Positions 27,101 to 34,740 are shown, numbered from the stretch's first letter. The stretch: 64,000 bases of DNA from Bacteroidota bacterium (GCA_020444275.1 JAHLLG010000003.1:310001-374000), one strand, 5' to 3'. Translations and numbers: made by a program. Notes: a model not told the origin generated them from the letters alone.

Positions 27101-28544
27101 GGCGAATTATTCCAATATTAAGGCAACTGAGAAGTTTGAAGGAGAGTTAGAACTCATAAAAAACAAAAGTTTTTTATATAATAATTTAAAGCTGAAATCA
27201 CAAGATTTTACAGAATACAGTATTGATAACACTGATAAAATTGTAATAAAGTATAGTGGAGATTATAATAACCCGGATGTTGCCGATTATAACAGAGATG
27301 ATGAAACAAAAGCTATATATTATCTTATAGATAAAAATATGGTTAATTATCCGGTTGAAAAGCTAATGTATAAGAACGACAAAATAGTTGGAGGTTCTGT
27401 TGTAACATACAATTGCTATGGAAGTGAGGCTGCTGGATATAAAGTATTTCCTTCTCAGGAGTTTAAATTAGTTGTGGAAGAACCTTTCATTGATAATGCC
27501 ACAAATTTTACGCATTCGTCAGTTAAATGGAGTTCAGCGCAGGATTACTATTATTTTGATAAAGATAACAGGTACGAATTAGTGCGGACATATGATCTGT
27601 TTGATGAAACGAATGGTAATATTTTACAGTATCATAATCAATTTGGCATCAATAATTCATTTATTTGGGGTTATGATGGAATGTTTCCTGTTGCCCAAAT
27701 AATCAATGCTAGTTATGAACAGGTAGCATACTCCGGATTTGAAGCTGGTTTTGGAGATTGGGAAAGCGAAAATGCAGTATTTCACGACGATGGAGCTATG
27801 GGTGAGAAAAGCATCGAGGATAAAGGCTCTAATATAAGTTCTATAAAAACCTTGCCTGCCGGTAAATACAAAATTTCATTATGGGCTAAAAATGTTGATG
27901 GATATAGTGGAGGAAATATTACTATTCTGAATCAGTCAGTAGATCCAATTTTACCAGGTAATACACAGTGGCTTTTCAGCGAACGAGAAATTACATTGGC
28001 TTCATCACAAAATGTTGTGTTGGATGTTGCCAGTGGAATTAAAGTGGATGAAATCAGATTATGTCCTATTGATGCTCAAATGACAACAAGTAGTTATGAT
28101 CCGGTGAAAGGGATTACAGCTAAGGCTGATATTACAGGCAGAATTTCGAGATATTTTTACGATAGTTTTGGACGATTGAAATTATTGAAAGACCATGATG
28201 GCAACATTGTTAAACGATATAAATATCATTATAAGGGAGAACCAACAACGAATGCAAACCCTACAGCAAAATTAGATATTAGCAGAGCGGATATGATTTT
28301 TGATATTAACGAAGAGGAAGAAGTAACTAAAACATTTTATATTACATCTAATGTAAGCTGGAATATAACAACTGATATGGGCATTTTAGAAATAACACCA
28401 CATTCAGGGAGTGGTTCTCAAACAATTTCTGTAACATGCACGCCGCATCATTATCCGGATGAAGGAGTAATCGTTATTACAAGTGGAGGAATTACAAGGA
28501 CCATTAATGTGAAATACGATGAACTTCCGGAAATTCCTGAATAA
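24156..28544 (+). CDS. RHS-related exported protein without core or toxin tip, ending in a BACON domain
   Basis: A protein of about 1462 residues; Met at 24,156 (MRKSIIIITVIISLLF) puts the signal peptide at the N-terminus, while an in-frame ATG at 24,132 adds eight residues. After the signal come a lamin-tail-like domain (IILEYINDGNNKAIELYN) and a Pro-rich linker, then the opening typical of Bacteroidota RHS/SpvB-like shells (YRSKGVRVMDVSGWVGLGWD). A long beta-rich body follows, with a Cys cluster (CDNGCSSCC) near residue 425, and YD repeats are clear only near the end (YFYDSFGRLKLLKDHDGN). The last 85 residues resemble a BACON domain (FYITSNVSWNITTD). There is no RHS core motif and no variable tip. 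It could be a shell, adhesin or partner for the neighbouring RHS proteins; its role is unknown. Confidence 0.8.
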   Translation: MRKSIIIITVIISLLFTVNSLFSQESDIIILEYINDGNNKAIELYNAGSMSFYLHYYGLLYYNELDTNLVHVDTLNLNGELAPGQKYYIASNTADQTIQDKADTLVGGWFTNLETSYNLVLLKNDEPIDMVTSPQKRELPAPAKSNESEQFFYDDILPEPVQPEPASFAPAMSVKADIPTGKINVTYPIFTFKLNDYELPVTLNYRSKGVRVMDVSGWVGLGWDINTGGVIVRNMRGYPDDYHDKYYSYHWKGNWDYWGHHEKEIVGYLYEGNRYTETALKDKIRTSGSIRDELDDACFFHNSSAVYDAEPDEFAFSCGPYSGKFYFTPEGQVVVNSKSHLKVTYTRKVRDDDWEEIRSFTITAPDGVQYKFGTTEDSRESKIDYSIQSNYLFKPEDQLDYNDRVKFRDRGWYYNTAGCDNGCSSCCYHYSVPFENNKWFEATFWGSMENFERYREQKNNEHAYIYKWYLKEIITPNNNTINFDYYAGVLPIEYILSFDESFYSENWGVVTINVDNNDQSFLFSPFPFMPFASVGFSHQKLRYYPKYLLSITSSNGFSLTFNATYDRLDMPGAKRLNDIEFYYNAQKFKELEFNYLTYSSNQENEMPELRIGGTRYSNYQFRENGDTREGFMDTEDMLEASGHRLFLHSVTEYDEAENAMPAYEFTYFNSVKLPRRISRHQNAAGYLFKNSSAYRARQYSPGIYIGNDIVGSSTELEFVEDVSGSPYLGGNETERLRSGLLSEVKFPTGMKKTVNYVSDTELGNYVQSIITYEDDKIMKKDLYDFSDAKMKPYTNEEINDLGYYNTEAYNVVFGSSFACCDNPIGTQWDFLEKDYLEDVKYNIKGFRSSSSRLVNYRFDFFNNTVFKKIKIYTENDGRKELTVIANDEIKASWKDETFENANLDVSSASIGTDVSAKRYLLDVSELYNANGDQIMIEDYTSAIKLGSKVCNGIFPQRLMRYEGSDSPESKFYGGLYWNSNEWANYSNIKATEKFEGELELIKNKSFLYNNLKLKSQDFTEYSIDNTDKIVIKYSGDYNNPDVADYNRDDETKAIYYLIDKNMVNYPVEKLMYKNDKIVGGSVVTYNCYGSEAAGYKVFPSQEFKLVVEEPFIDNATNFTHSSVKWSSAQDYYYFDKDNRYELVRTYDLFDETNGNILQYHNQFGINNSFIWGYDGMFPVAQIINASYEQVAYSGFEAGFGDWESENAVFHDDGAMGEKSIEDKGSNISSIKTLPAGKYKISLWAKNVDGYSGGNITILNQSVDPILPGNTQWLFSEREITLASSQNVVLDVASGIKVDEIRLCPIDAQMTTSSYDPVKGITAKADITGRISRYFYDSFGRLKLLKDHDGNIVKRYKYHYKGEPTTNANPTAKLDISRADMIFDINEEEEVTKTFYITSNVSWNITTDMGILEITPHSGSGSQTISVTCTPHHYPDEGVIVITSGGITRTINVKYDELPEIPE

Positions 28545-28558
28545 ATAGATATAAAAAT

Positions 28559-28772
28559 TCCCCTAATGGCGCAAGCTTGTAGCTTGTGCCTTTATTTTTA
28601 ATGCAAGTTTTACTTACATATTAGCTGAAAGTAAATAATAATTAAAAGTCCCCTCTAATGGTGCAAGGCTCTTAGCCTTGTGCTTTTTTTACTGCTAACT
28701 TTAAGTTAGCAATAAACCAAAGGTTTATTTAATAAAATAGTCTAAGCCAGTTCTAAAAGCTTTCGGGATAGT
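28559..28772. repeat. Composite palindromic repeat, copy B
   Basis: This has the same framework and orientation as 7288-7512: CCCCTAATGGCGCAAGC..GCTTGTGCCTTT, AATGCAAGTTTTACTTACAT, then an extra GGTGCAAGGCT..AGCCTTGTGC hairpin that copy A lacks, and the conserved AGTCTAAGCCAGTTCT tail. The extra hairpin suggests modular gain or loss of palindromes. No coding potential is seen. Confidence 0.75.
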
Positions 28773-28801
28773 GGAAGGATTCTTTTAAATAATTCTTATT
28801 T

Positions 28802-29185
28802 TTGAATAAAAGTCAGAAATTGCAATTAATTCATACAAAAATACAGAAGTTAAAAGCATCCACATTGGTAGAAACCATTGTGGCTATGCTTATTGTAACC
28901 ATAGCTTTTTCTTTGGCTTTACTATTAATGGTAAATATTGGTAAAAATTCAAATAACAGTTTAAAAACCAAAGCATACTTTTTAACCAACAATATTTTTG
29001 TGCAAACCAAAGCTGAAAACACATTTGTAGATCAGGAATATACTTATGGAAATATTTTTATTAAAAAGACAGTCAAAGCATATGAAAATAATGATGAACT
29101 GTTTCAACTAAATATTTCAGCGTACGATAAACAAAATCATAAACTGTTTGAGCAAAATGAGTTGGTTATTATTGAAAATGATTAG
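28802..29185 (+). CDS. Pseudopilin with type IV N-terminal methylation motif (GspI-like)
   Basis: A 127-residue protein starting at TTG. A basic leader of about 20 residues is followed by STLVETIVAMLIVTIAF, the prepilin pattern with Glu at position +5 and a hydrophobic helix of about 20 residues. The residue before the cleavage point appears to be Ala or Ser instead of the common Gly. The small beta-rich C-terminal part (FIKKTVKAYENNDELFQLNI) fits a minor pseudopilin such as GspI. Together with the second pseudopilin and GspF it completes a set with the secretin operon, from which it is separated by the RHS genes. A prepilin peptidase is not encoded in this window. Confidence 0.75.
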   Translation: MNKSQKLQLIHTKIQKLKASTLVETIVAMLIVTIAFSLALLLMVNIGKNSNNSLKTKAYFLTNNIFVQTKAENTFVDQEYTYGNIFIKKTVKAYENNDELFQLNISAYDKQNHKLFEQNELVIIEND

Positions 29186-29320
29186 AGTAATGTCCTCCCC
29201 TGTGTGCCGACAGGCAGGCTTGAGGGGGGCGACCTGCCTGACGGTAGGCAGGAGACCGGAGGGTGAAAATAGAATATAAACCTGACAGACCTGTCAGAGT
29301 TTAACATCTAAGCAAAGAGA
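29186..29320. repeat. Palindromic repeat cluster between pseudopilin genes
   Basis: The 135-bp gap contains CCTGCCTGACGGTAGGCAGG, a related GACAGGCAGGC stretch and ACCTGACAGACCTGTCAG, all inverted repeats and noticeably GC-richer than the flanks. They look like REP-like dispersed elements of Bacteroidota. No ORF is supported. Confidence 0.6.
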
Positions 29321-29791
29321 ATGAAAAAAGTATTGGCATATACATTCGTCGAAATTTTGGTAGCATTAACCATTACCAGCATGGTTATGGTGTTAGGTAT
29401 AAGTTTGTATATGCAATTAGCAAAATCAAATAGTCGTATTATTAAAGATTATACCAGGAACCAGGAAATCTTACAGCTAAAATCAGTTTTAAATACCGAT
29501 TTTGAGCGATATAACCATATAGAGTATGGAATTTATGAATTAGAGTTTAAGGATAAAAAAGGAGTGTGTAAATACGAATTTTCAAGTGATGGAATTATTC
29601 GAAGATATCAGGAAAATATAGATACTTTTAAAATTGAATATATAAATTTGGAGTACAAATTACAGCATGGGAATACAGGAATGGTAACACATTTATCATT
29701 CGATATAAAATGGCATCAACATGTTTTACCTTTTTCGTTTTATAAGGAATATCAAAGTGAAGAAACTGTAAATAAAAAGATCTTTAGATAA
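29321..29791 (+). CDS. Pseudopilin (GspJ/PilW-like)
   Basis: A 156-residue protein with a short leader (MKKVLAY) and the prepilin motif TFVEILVALTITSMVMVLG, with Glu at +5. The site precedes a hydrophobic helix of about 20 residues; the residue at the cleavage point looks like Tyr in place of Gly, which is unusual. The C-terminal domain is beta-rich (GVCKYEFSSDGIIRRYQEN). Length and layout suit a minor pseudopilin of the GspJ/PilW type. Its TAA shares a base with the ATG of gspF, so the two are translationally coupled. Confidence 0.8.
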   Translation: MKKVLAYTFVEILVALTITSMVMVLGISLYMQLAKSNSRIIKDYTRNQEILQLKSVLNTDFERYNHIEYGIYELEFKDKKGVCKYEFSSDGIIRRYQENIDTFKIEYINLEYKLQHGNTGMVTHLSFDIKWHQHVLPFSFYKEYQSEETVNKKIFR

Positions 29792-30936
29792 TGAGCCTTG
29801 ATTTAGCAGATATCAAAAAGAAACAACCAACATTAAAAGAAAAAAGTGTAGATGCAAAAAGCATTTTCGACTTTTTAAACAAGGATATTTCTTTTGGTAA
29901 AAAAGGTTTAAAAGATCAGAAAAAAGAACAATTTTATTCAGAATTAAATATACTCTTAACTTCAGGTACGGATGTTCGCACAGCTATGGACATTATTGTA
30001 GCAGAACAAACGAAGAAAAAGGAAAAAAAGGTATTTGAACAATTAACAAACCATGTGCTTGAAGGGGTTAGCTTATCCGAAGCCATGGAACAATCCGGTG
30101 AATTTACTGCGTATGAATATTACAGTATTCGAATTGGTGAAGAGAGCGGTAAAATGAATGATGTTTTAAAAGATTTGAGTATCTATTTCTCAAAGAAAAT
30201 AAAACAGAAGAAACAGTTTACAAGTGCATTAACTTATCCATTGTTGGTGCTGGTTACAGCCATCGGAGCAGTAATTTTCATGATGAATTTTATTGTACCT
30301 ATGTTTGTTGATATATTTAAACGCTTTAAAGGTGATTTACCTGCACTAACAAAAGCCGTAGTAAAACTTTCCAATATTTTTTCGGAGTATCTTGGCATGG
30401 TTGTGTTAATTATATTATCTATAGCTATTGTGTTATATCTTGTACGAAAGAAGAACTGGTACAGGAATTTTTCTTCGAAACTATTGTTGAGAATTCCTAT
30501 GATTGGTGTACTGGTTCAAAAAATTTATTTGGCAAGATTTTGTCAATCAATGGCTTTATTAATTGGTTCTAAAACTCCAATGCTTAGAGCTATTAAGTTG
30601 ATAAAAAACATGATTACTTTTTATCCATATCAAAAGGCATTATCAACTATTGAGAATGATATTTTATATGGAAAACCCTTATATGAGAGTATGGAGCAAT
30701 TCTCCATTTTTGATAAACGTACGGTTTCATTGACTAAAGTAGCTGAAGAAATCAATCAGCTTGATGTCGTTTTTTCAAAGTTAAACGATCAGTATTCAGA
30801 AGAACTTGAACATCGTATTGGAATGTTAAGCAGTGTTCTTGAACCAATTATGATAATCTTTGTTGGCCTGCTAGTTGGAATAATACTAATTGCTATGTAT
30901 ATGCCAATGTTTCAATTAGGTACTTCGATGTATTGA
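29791..30936 (+). CDS. Type II secretion/type IV pilus inner-membrane protein GspF/PilC
   Basis: A 381-residue polytopic inner-membrane protein with two tandem GspF domains. Domain one (about residues 50-170) has FYSELNILLTSGTDVRTAM and EGVSLSEAMEQSGEF; domain two (about 250-370) has RFCQSMALLIGSKTPMLRAI and GKPLYESMEQFSIF. Three membrane segments lie near 150-175, 200-220 and 350-372. GspF connects the cytoplasmic ATPase to pseudopilin polymerisation. Length is near the usual 400. The N-terminal extension is short, and the ATPase gene expected beside it (gspE/pilB) is absent from the window. Confidence 0.92.
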   Translation: MSLDLADIKKKQPTLKEKSVDAKSIFDFLNKDISFGKKGLKDQKKEQFYSELNILLTSGTDVRTAMDIIVAEQTKKKEKKVFEQLTNHVLEGVSLSEAMEQSGEFTAYEYYSIRIGEESGKMNDVLKDLSIYFSKKIKQKKQFTSALTYPLLVLVTAIGAVIFMMNFIVPMFVDIFKRFKGDLPALTKAVVKLSNIFSEYLGMVVLIILSIAIVLYLVRKKNWYRNFSSKLLLRIPMIGVLVQKIYLARFCQSMALLIGSKTPMLRAIKLIKNMITFYPYQKALSTIENDILYGKPLYESMEQFSIFDKRTVSLTKVAEEINQLDVVFSKLNDQYSEELEHRIGMLSSVLEPIMIIFVGLLVGIILIAMYMPMFQLGTSMY

Positions 30937-31011
30937 TATATTATTACTTAGATTTTTTATAAAGTCCATCATTTTTTTGTAAATTGTATCTATCATTTTA
31001 AGAAGGACTAA

Positions 31012-31188
31012 ATGAATACGAAAGGGAGAGTAAATCGTATTCAAATGGTTCAAAACTTCAAACAATTACGACTACAATTCTTGTACTTATATCAAGAATC
31101 ATTTCAGGAAGTATATCACTTCCCTTATGGACCTATAATCAATTTTTACAGTCAGTTAATTAATCATCAAAACATAATATTATGGTAG
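31012..31188 (+). CDS. Possible 58-residue small ORF upstream of the EEP nuclease
   Basis: ATG 31012 opens a 58-residue frame rich in Gln, Leu and aromatic residues (NFKQLRLQFLYLYQE). It ends at a TAG overlapping the next gene's start (31,182) by 7 bases. AGAAGGA stands 4 bases before the ATG, a Shine-Dalgarno-like sequence that is uncommon in this phylum. No family is recognised. It may be a leader peptide or a chance frame. Confidence 0.25.
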   Translation: MNTKGRVNRIQMVQNFKQLRLQFLYLYQESFQEVYHFPYGPIINFYSQLINHQNIILW

Positions 31189-32150
31189 GACATGAAAAAC
31201 CCAAAGACATTGGATTTAAGTTTAATCCAACAACAGAAAAACGCAGATTATCGTATCACTTTAAGAAAAGACATATACCAAAAAAATCGAAAGATAAAGT
31301 GATTATTGCAACCTGGAATCTCACCAATTTTGGTTTGCAGAAACGATCCAACGATCATCTAGAGATTATGGCTCATATCCTAAGTAAATTCGATGTGATT
31401 GCTGTTCAGGAAGTAGCGGATGATATTTCACAGTTTGATGTTTTACTGGAAATGATGGATGGTAATTATAGGGCCATATTCTCTGATATAGCAGGAAATT
31501 ACGAACGCTTGGGCTACATTTATGATGCTACGAAACTTCAAAAACGCGGCTTAGTAGCAGAACTGGCTATGCGAACCTCACAACAAAAAAGAATAACCAT
31601 TGAGGTTGGAGAAGAACGTGAAGAAATGGAATTCCAAGGCTTTAATCGTAATCCTTATATGGCCACATTTAAGGCAGGTAATTTTGAATTTACATTGGTA
31701 AATGTTCATTTATATTGGTCTAATAAACTACTTCGATTGCTAGAAGCCAAAGCTCTTTCTAACTGGGCACGAAAGCGGAGCAAGAAGCCCCAAACACATC
31801 TTCCTTCAAAAGACATTATGTTACTAGGGGATTTCAACATTCCTCAAATAAAAGATGGAGATCCTTACTTTGATGAAATCACTTCCAATGGATTAGTAGC
31901 CCCAATTCATGATACAGAATATATTGGAAGTAATTTGGCAGGAGATAAAAATTATGATCAAATCTTTTTCTTCCCTAAACATACTGATGAGGACTTTAGT
32001 AAAGGAAAAATTGGAGTAGTTGATTTTGATAATGCAGTTTTTCGTGATTTATGGAAATCTGACAAATCTTATAAAAAAGAATATTTCTTTAAATATATAA
32101 GATACTATATGGCAGATCATCGACCATTATGGGCACAGTTTAATATTTAA
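31182..32150 (+). CDS. Endonuclease/exonuclease/phosphatase (EEP) family protein
   Basis: A 322-residue protein with the EEP hydrolase motifs in order: TWNLTNFG (near residue 45), AVQEV with the metal-binding Glu (near 76), VNVHLYWS (near 183), LLGDFN (near 218) and a C-terminal MADHRPLWA with the catalytic Asp-His (near 312). No signal peptide is seen, and the first 40 residues are basic. The family includes DNA/RNA nucleases and phosphoesterases of the DNase I fold, and the substrate cannot be read from sequence. The gene stands alone, ending in the hairpin at 32,172-32,214. Confidence 0.85.
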   Translation: MVGHEKPKDIGFKFNPTTEKRRLSYHFKKRHIPKKSKDKVIIATWNLTNFGLQKRSNDHLEIMAHILSKFDVIAVQEVADDISQFDVLLEMMDGNYRAIFSDIAGNYERLGYIYDATKLQKRGLVAELAMRTSQQKRITIEVGEEREEMEFQGFNRNPYMATFKAGNFEFTLVNVHLYWSNKLLRLLEAKALSNWARKRSKKPQTHLPSKDIMLLGDFNIPQIKDGDPYFDEITSNGLVAPIHDTEYIGSNLAGDKNYDQIFFFPKHTDEDFSKGKIGVVDFDNAVFRDLWKSDKSYKKEYFFKYIRYYMADHRPLWAQFNI

Positions 32151-32171
32151 GATTTTTTTAATATAATTATT

Positions 32172-32215
32172 AAAAGCCCCATTCCGGTTAATTCCGAAAT
32201 GAGGCTTTTTCTTTT
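32172..32215 (+). terminator. Rho-independent terminator, probably shared by convergent genes
   Basis: AAAAGCC..CATT..CGG pairs with CCG..AATG..GGCTTTTT, with small bulges and an A tract upstream and T tract downstream. It lies between the EEP gene and the convergent gene ending at 32,295, so it could work both ways. Confidence 0.75.
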
Positions 32216-32294
32216 CCCACAAAAGGACATTCATTTTTTCGCACAATCTCAATCGCCGTCCTTAAAAAATGAAAGACCTTTTCTTCCTTACGCC

Positions 32295-32636
32295 TTACTC
32301 CACGAGTTCAGCTGCGATAAATTTAATATTACCTTTTCCATTTTCACCTACGTTTATTTTGTATAGTGCTTCAGTAGGACAAATTTCAAATTCAGTTTCA
32401 CAATTTCTAAGTTTATACTCCCTATCTTTTTTATCTCTGTAAACAGTTAGCTGAAATTTCTGATCATTTTCCTGGTTGGTGAAATAACAGGTTATTCCTG
32501 GAATTTTCTTCGACCAGATTTTAAAATCTAAACTTGCCAGATATTCTCCTTGCTGAATATCTTCTTTGTGATAGGAGTAGTCTCTCGGTTCATAACCTGC
32601 ATCTAGGGCCTGTCTCCATGATAATGTGTTTGACAT
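32295..32636 (-). CDS. Conserved-looking hypothetical protein, 113 residues
   Basis: A soluble protein of 113 residues with mixed charge (MSNTLSWRQALDAGYEPRDY at the start; ICPTEALYKINVGENGKGNI near the end) and no signal peptide or membrane segment. The alternating pattern in the middle (ASLDFKIWSKKIPGITCYFT, FQLTVYRDKKDREYKLRN) suggests a small beta-sandwich. I do not recognise the family. It sits alone between the EEP gene and the start of the mobile element and may mark the chromosome side of the boundary. Confidence 0.6.
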   Translation of the reverse strand: MSNTLSWRQALDAGYEPRDYSYHKEDIQQGEYLASLDFKIWSKKIPGITCYFTNQENDQKFQLTVYRDKKDREYKLRNCETEFEICPTEALYKINVGENGKGNIKFIAAELVE

Positions 32637-32813
32637 AATTAATTGTTTTTGTTTTTATTATATGAACGTACTGTAAAGTTACTTCTGTTATTTTCTCAAT
32701 ATTCTAATCAAATGAACTTTTTACAAAACGATCACTAAGCTTAAGATGTTGATAAAGAGAACTTAAAGATTTAGCGTACACTAACTTACACTGGTTAGGA
32801 AAATAATTGATTT

Positions 32814-32821
32814 TAGATTTG
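32814..32821 (+). promoter_or_regulatory. Possible promoter -7 box for the replication/mobilization genes
   Basis: TAGATTTG fits TAnnTTTG and lies 60 bases before the HTH gene start at 32,882. The rest of 32,637-32,881 is AT-rich and contains no gene I can support. Confidence 0.4.
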
Positions 32822-32881
32822 AATCACATGCTGCAGTTTGTGACTTATCAATAAATTAATTATGAACTAAAATGAATTATT

Positions 32882-33157
32882 ATGGCAGAAAAAATAATGA
32901 CAGTGTCTGATTTCATCGAATTTGAAAAAAGGTTATTCGGTCGAATCGATAATCTCATAATAATGGTTACAGGAAATGAGATAAGAAGAAAATATCTTAA
33001 ATCTAAAGACGTAAGAAAGCTTCTTGGTAATATAAGCGCAGGAAAGCTCCAAGAAATGAGAGTTAAGAAACAGATTAGCTTTATTAAAATAGGTGGAATG
33101 CTCTTATACGATTATGATGAAATAGTAAAAATATTAGAAAACAATAAAATTAAATAA
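32882..33157 (+). CDS. Excisionase/MerR-like helix-turn-helix protein
   Basis: A 91-residue protein with an N-terminal helical region (VSDFIEFEKRLFGRIDNLI) followed by the winged-helix pattern of excisionase-type HTH_17 proteins: LKSKDVRKLLGNISAGKLQEMR, then QISFIKIGGMLLYDYDEIVKIL. Such proteins are common in Bacteroidota integrative elements, where they help excision or control replication and mobilization genes. It is the first gene of a run that continues with 2-base gaps into the replication-type protein and the DnaC-like ATPase. Confidence 0.8.
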   Translation: MAEKIMTVSDFIEFEKRLFGRIDNLIIMVTGNEIRRKYLKSKDVRKLLGNISAGKLQEMRVKKQISFIKIGGMLLYDYDEIVKILENNKIK

Positions 33158-33159
33158 TT

Positions 33160-34110
33160 ATGACAGGATATGATTTAACTAAAAGTATATTCACTCTTGC
33201 TAGTTCAAGCTCTAAAGCTAGACCATATCATATAGTATTATTTTTATACATGGGTGAACTGTGCAATGAATGTAATTGGCCATCAAGATTTAAAATTTCC
33301 CGCATTAATGCATTGAATACAACCTGTATAGGTACTCAGGAAACATATAAAAAAGCATTAAAGGAATTGGAGGAATGGGATACGATAATAATTCACCAAT
33401 TATCAAAGAATCAATTTGAACCTTATGATGTTATCGAAATAAATGAGAGATTTCTGAAAAAACAGAAATCATTATTAAATCATAATGAAATCGAGGCTAA
33501 TTCATTCGAAAATCAAAATGATGATATATATTATAAAACAAGTAAACAAGATAACCCTTTAACTAAAAACGGGATTAAAGATTTTATTTACAGAAAGGAG
33601 ATTTTAAAATTTCTAAAACTAGATAAATATGATCAAAAATTATTTAGTAAGAATGTAAAACATCTTATTTCGAAAAATTTTGAGTTTCTATCACAAAAAG
33701 ATCTGTCAAAAGTTGCGTGTGAACTCAAATTCCATGAACCTTCAGTTCCAATAAATCTTGAAATAGAAACTGTAAAAGATATAATTTCTGATATTCTTAC
33801 ATATTTTGGCTTTGATGCAGAAAAGGATAAGGGAAAGAAGCAAAATGTTATTGATTTCTTGCAAATACTTTCTGAACTAAATAAGGTAGAAGACTTAAAA
33901 AAGCAATTTAGTGCATACAAGGAGTATAAATACAAATCAGGAGAAAATAAACATAGCTTTTTGAACTTCTTAGGGAAAAAGAAGGAGAACTTTTTAGATG
34001 GAGGATGGAATGCTGAAAACTGGGAATTTAAACTTGAAAATATTCGAATTAATGATGAACCAAAAGATAGATATCAAGCAGGAGAAAAAGATCATGGAAA
34101 AACATTATAA
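33160..34110 (+). CDS. Replication-initiation-like protein of the mobile element
   Basis: A 316-residue protein. The N-terminal 100 residues look like a winged-helix domain (RPYHIVLFLYMGELCNECNW, then SRINALNTTCIGTQETYKKA, and KELEEWDTIIIH), the pattern of phage or plasmid replisome-organiser proteins that read DNA through a helix in the middle of the domain. The rest is helical and Lys-rich and has no catalytic motif that I recognise. It sits between the HTH gene (2-base gap) and a DnaC-like helicase-loader ATPase (1-base gap), which supports a role in element replication. The family name cannot be fixed by eye. Confidence 0.6.
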   Translation: MTGYDLTKSIFTLASSSSKARPYHIVLFLYMGELCNECNWPSRFKISRINALNTTCIGTQETYKKALKELEEWDTIIIHQLSKNQFEPYDVIEINERFLKKQKSLLNHNEIEANSFENQNDDIYYKTSKQDNPLTKNGIKDFIYRKEILKFLKLDKYDQKLFSKNVKHLISKNFEFLSQKDLSKVACELKFHEPSVPINLEIETVKDIISDILTYFGFDAEKDKGKKQNVIDFLQILSELNKVEDLKKQFSAYKEYKYKSGENKHSFLNFLGKKKENFLDGGWNAENWEFKLENIRINDEPKDRYQAGEKDHGKTL

Positions 34111-34111
34111 T

Positions 34112-34735
34112 ATGAGTAAGGTCTTAGAAGAAATTTTGAGAATAGGAAAAAGTTCAATAGAGAATTTTCAATTAAATAATTTCGATTTAAAAGTCTATAA
34201 GACACTAATAAAATACTTTTATGGAGATGCTGACTTTGAAAAGCTGAATTCTCATTACAGCCTTAATAAAGGAATCTTTTTGCATGGAAATATTGGAACG
34301 GGTAAATCCAGAGTCTTTGAAATTTTTAGTGAGTTTACGAAGAAGTATTTGCCAGAGAAAAAGTTTCATGTTGTAAAAACAAGTGATATTGCTGATGCTT
34401 TTTATGCGAATGGTTTAGATGCAATTCATAAACATGGTTTGTTGAGCTTTAAGATGTATGATTCGACACCGGACATAACCAAACCAATAACCAAATGTTA
34501 CGATGATTTAGGTGTTGAACCGAAGTTGATCAAAAGCTATGGGAATGAAAGAAATGTCATGGCTGATATTCTTTTAAAGAGGTATGATCTGTTTACCAAA
34601 TATGAAATGAAAACATTCATTTCAACCAATTACAATGCAGATGATATTGAAGCAAACTATGGCGATAGGGTAAGAAGTCGATTAAGAGAAATGTGCAATG
34701 ACATTGTCTACGAGGGAACTGATCGAAGGCGATAA
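34112..34735 (+). CDS. DnaC/IstB-like AAA+ ATPase
   Basis: From ATG 34112 (MSKVLEEILRIG) the protein has 207 residues; an in-frame ATG at 34,094 would add six. The P-loop is GNIGTGKS near residue 62, preceded by the strand KGIFLHG as in DnaC-type helicase loaders. A sensor-like STNYNADDIEANYGDRVRSRL near residue 175 carries the Asn sensor and the Arg-rich finger region of this family. Walker B is weak (CYDDLGVE). The predicted role is loading the replicative helicase at the element origin. It follows the replication-type gene after one base. Confidence 0.8.
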   Translation: MSKVLEEILRIGKSSIENFQLNNFDLKVYKTLIKYFYGDADFEKLNSHYSLNKGIFLHGNIGTGKSRVFEIFSEFTKKYLPEKKFHVVKTSDIADAFYANGLDAIHKHGLLSFKMYDSTPDITKPITKCYDDLGVEPKLIKSYGNERNVMADILLKRYDLFTKYEMKTFISTNYNADDIEANYGDRVRSRLREMCNDIVYEGTDRRR

Positions 34736-34740
34736 TTTAG

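Noticed and set aside
32150-32881. Left attachment site as a copy of the ssrA 3' end
   Set aside because: I compared the region by eye with GGAGTCGAACCCGCGTCC and its complement and found no match of useful length.
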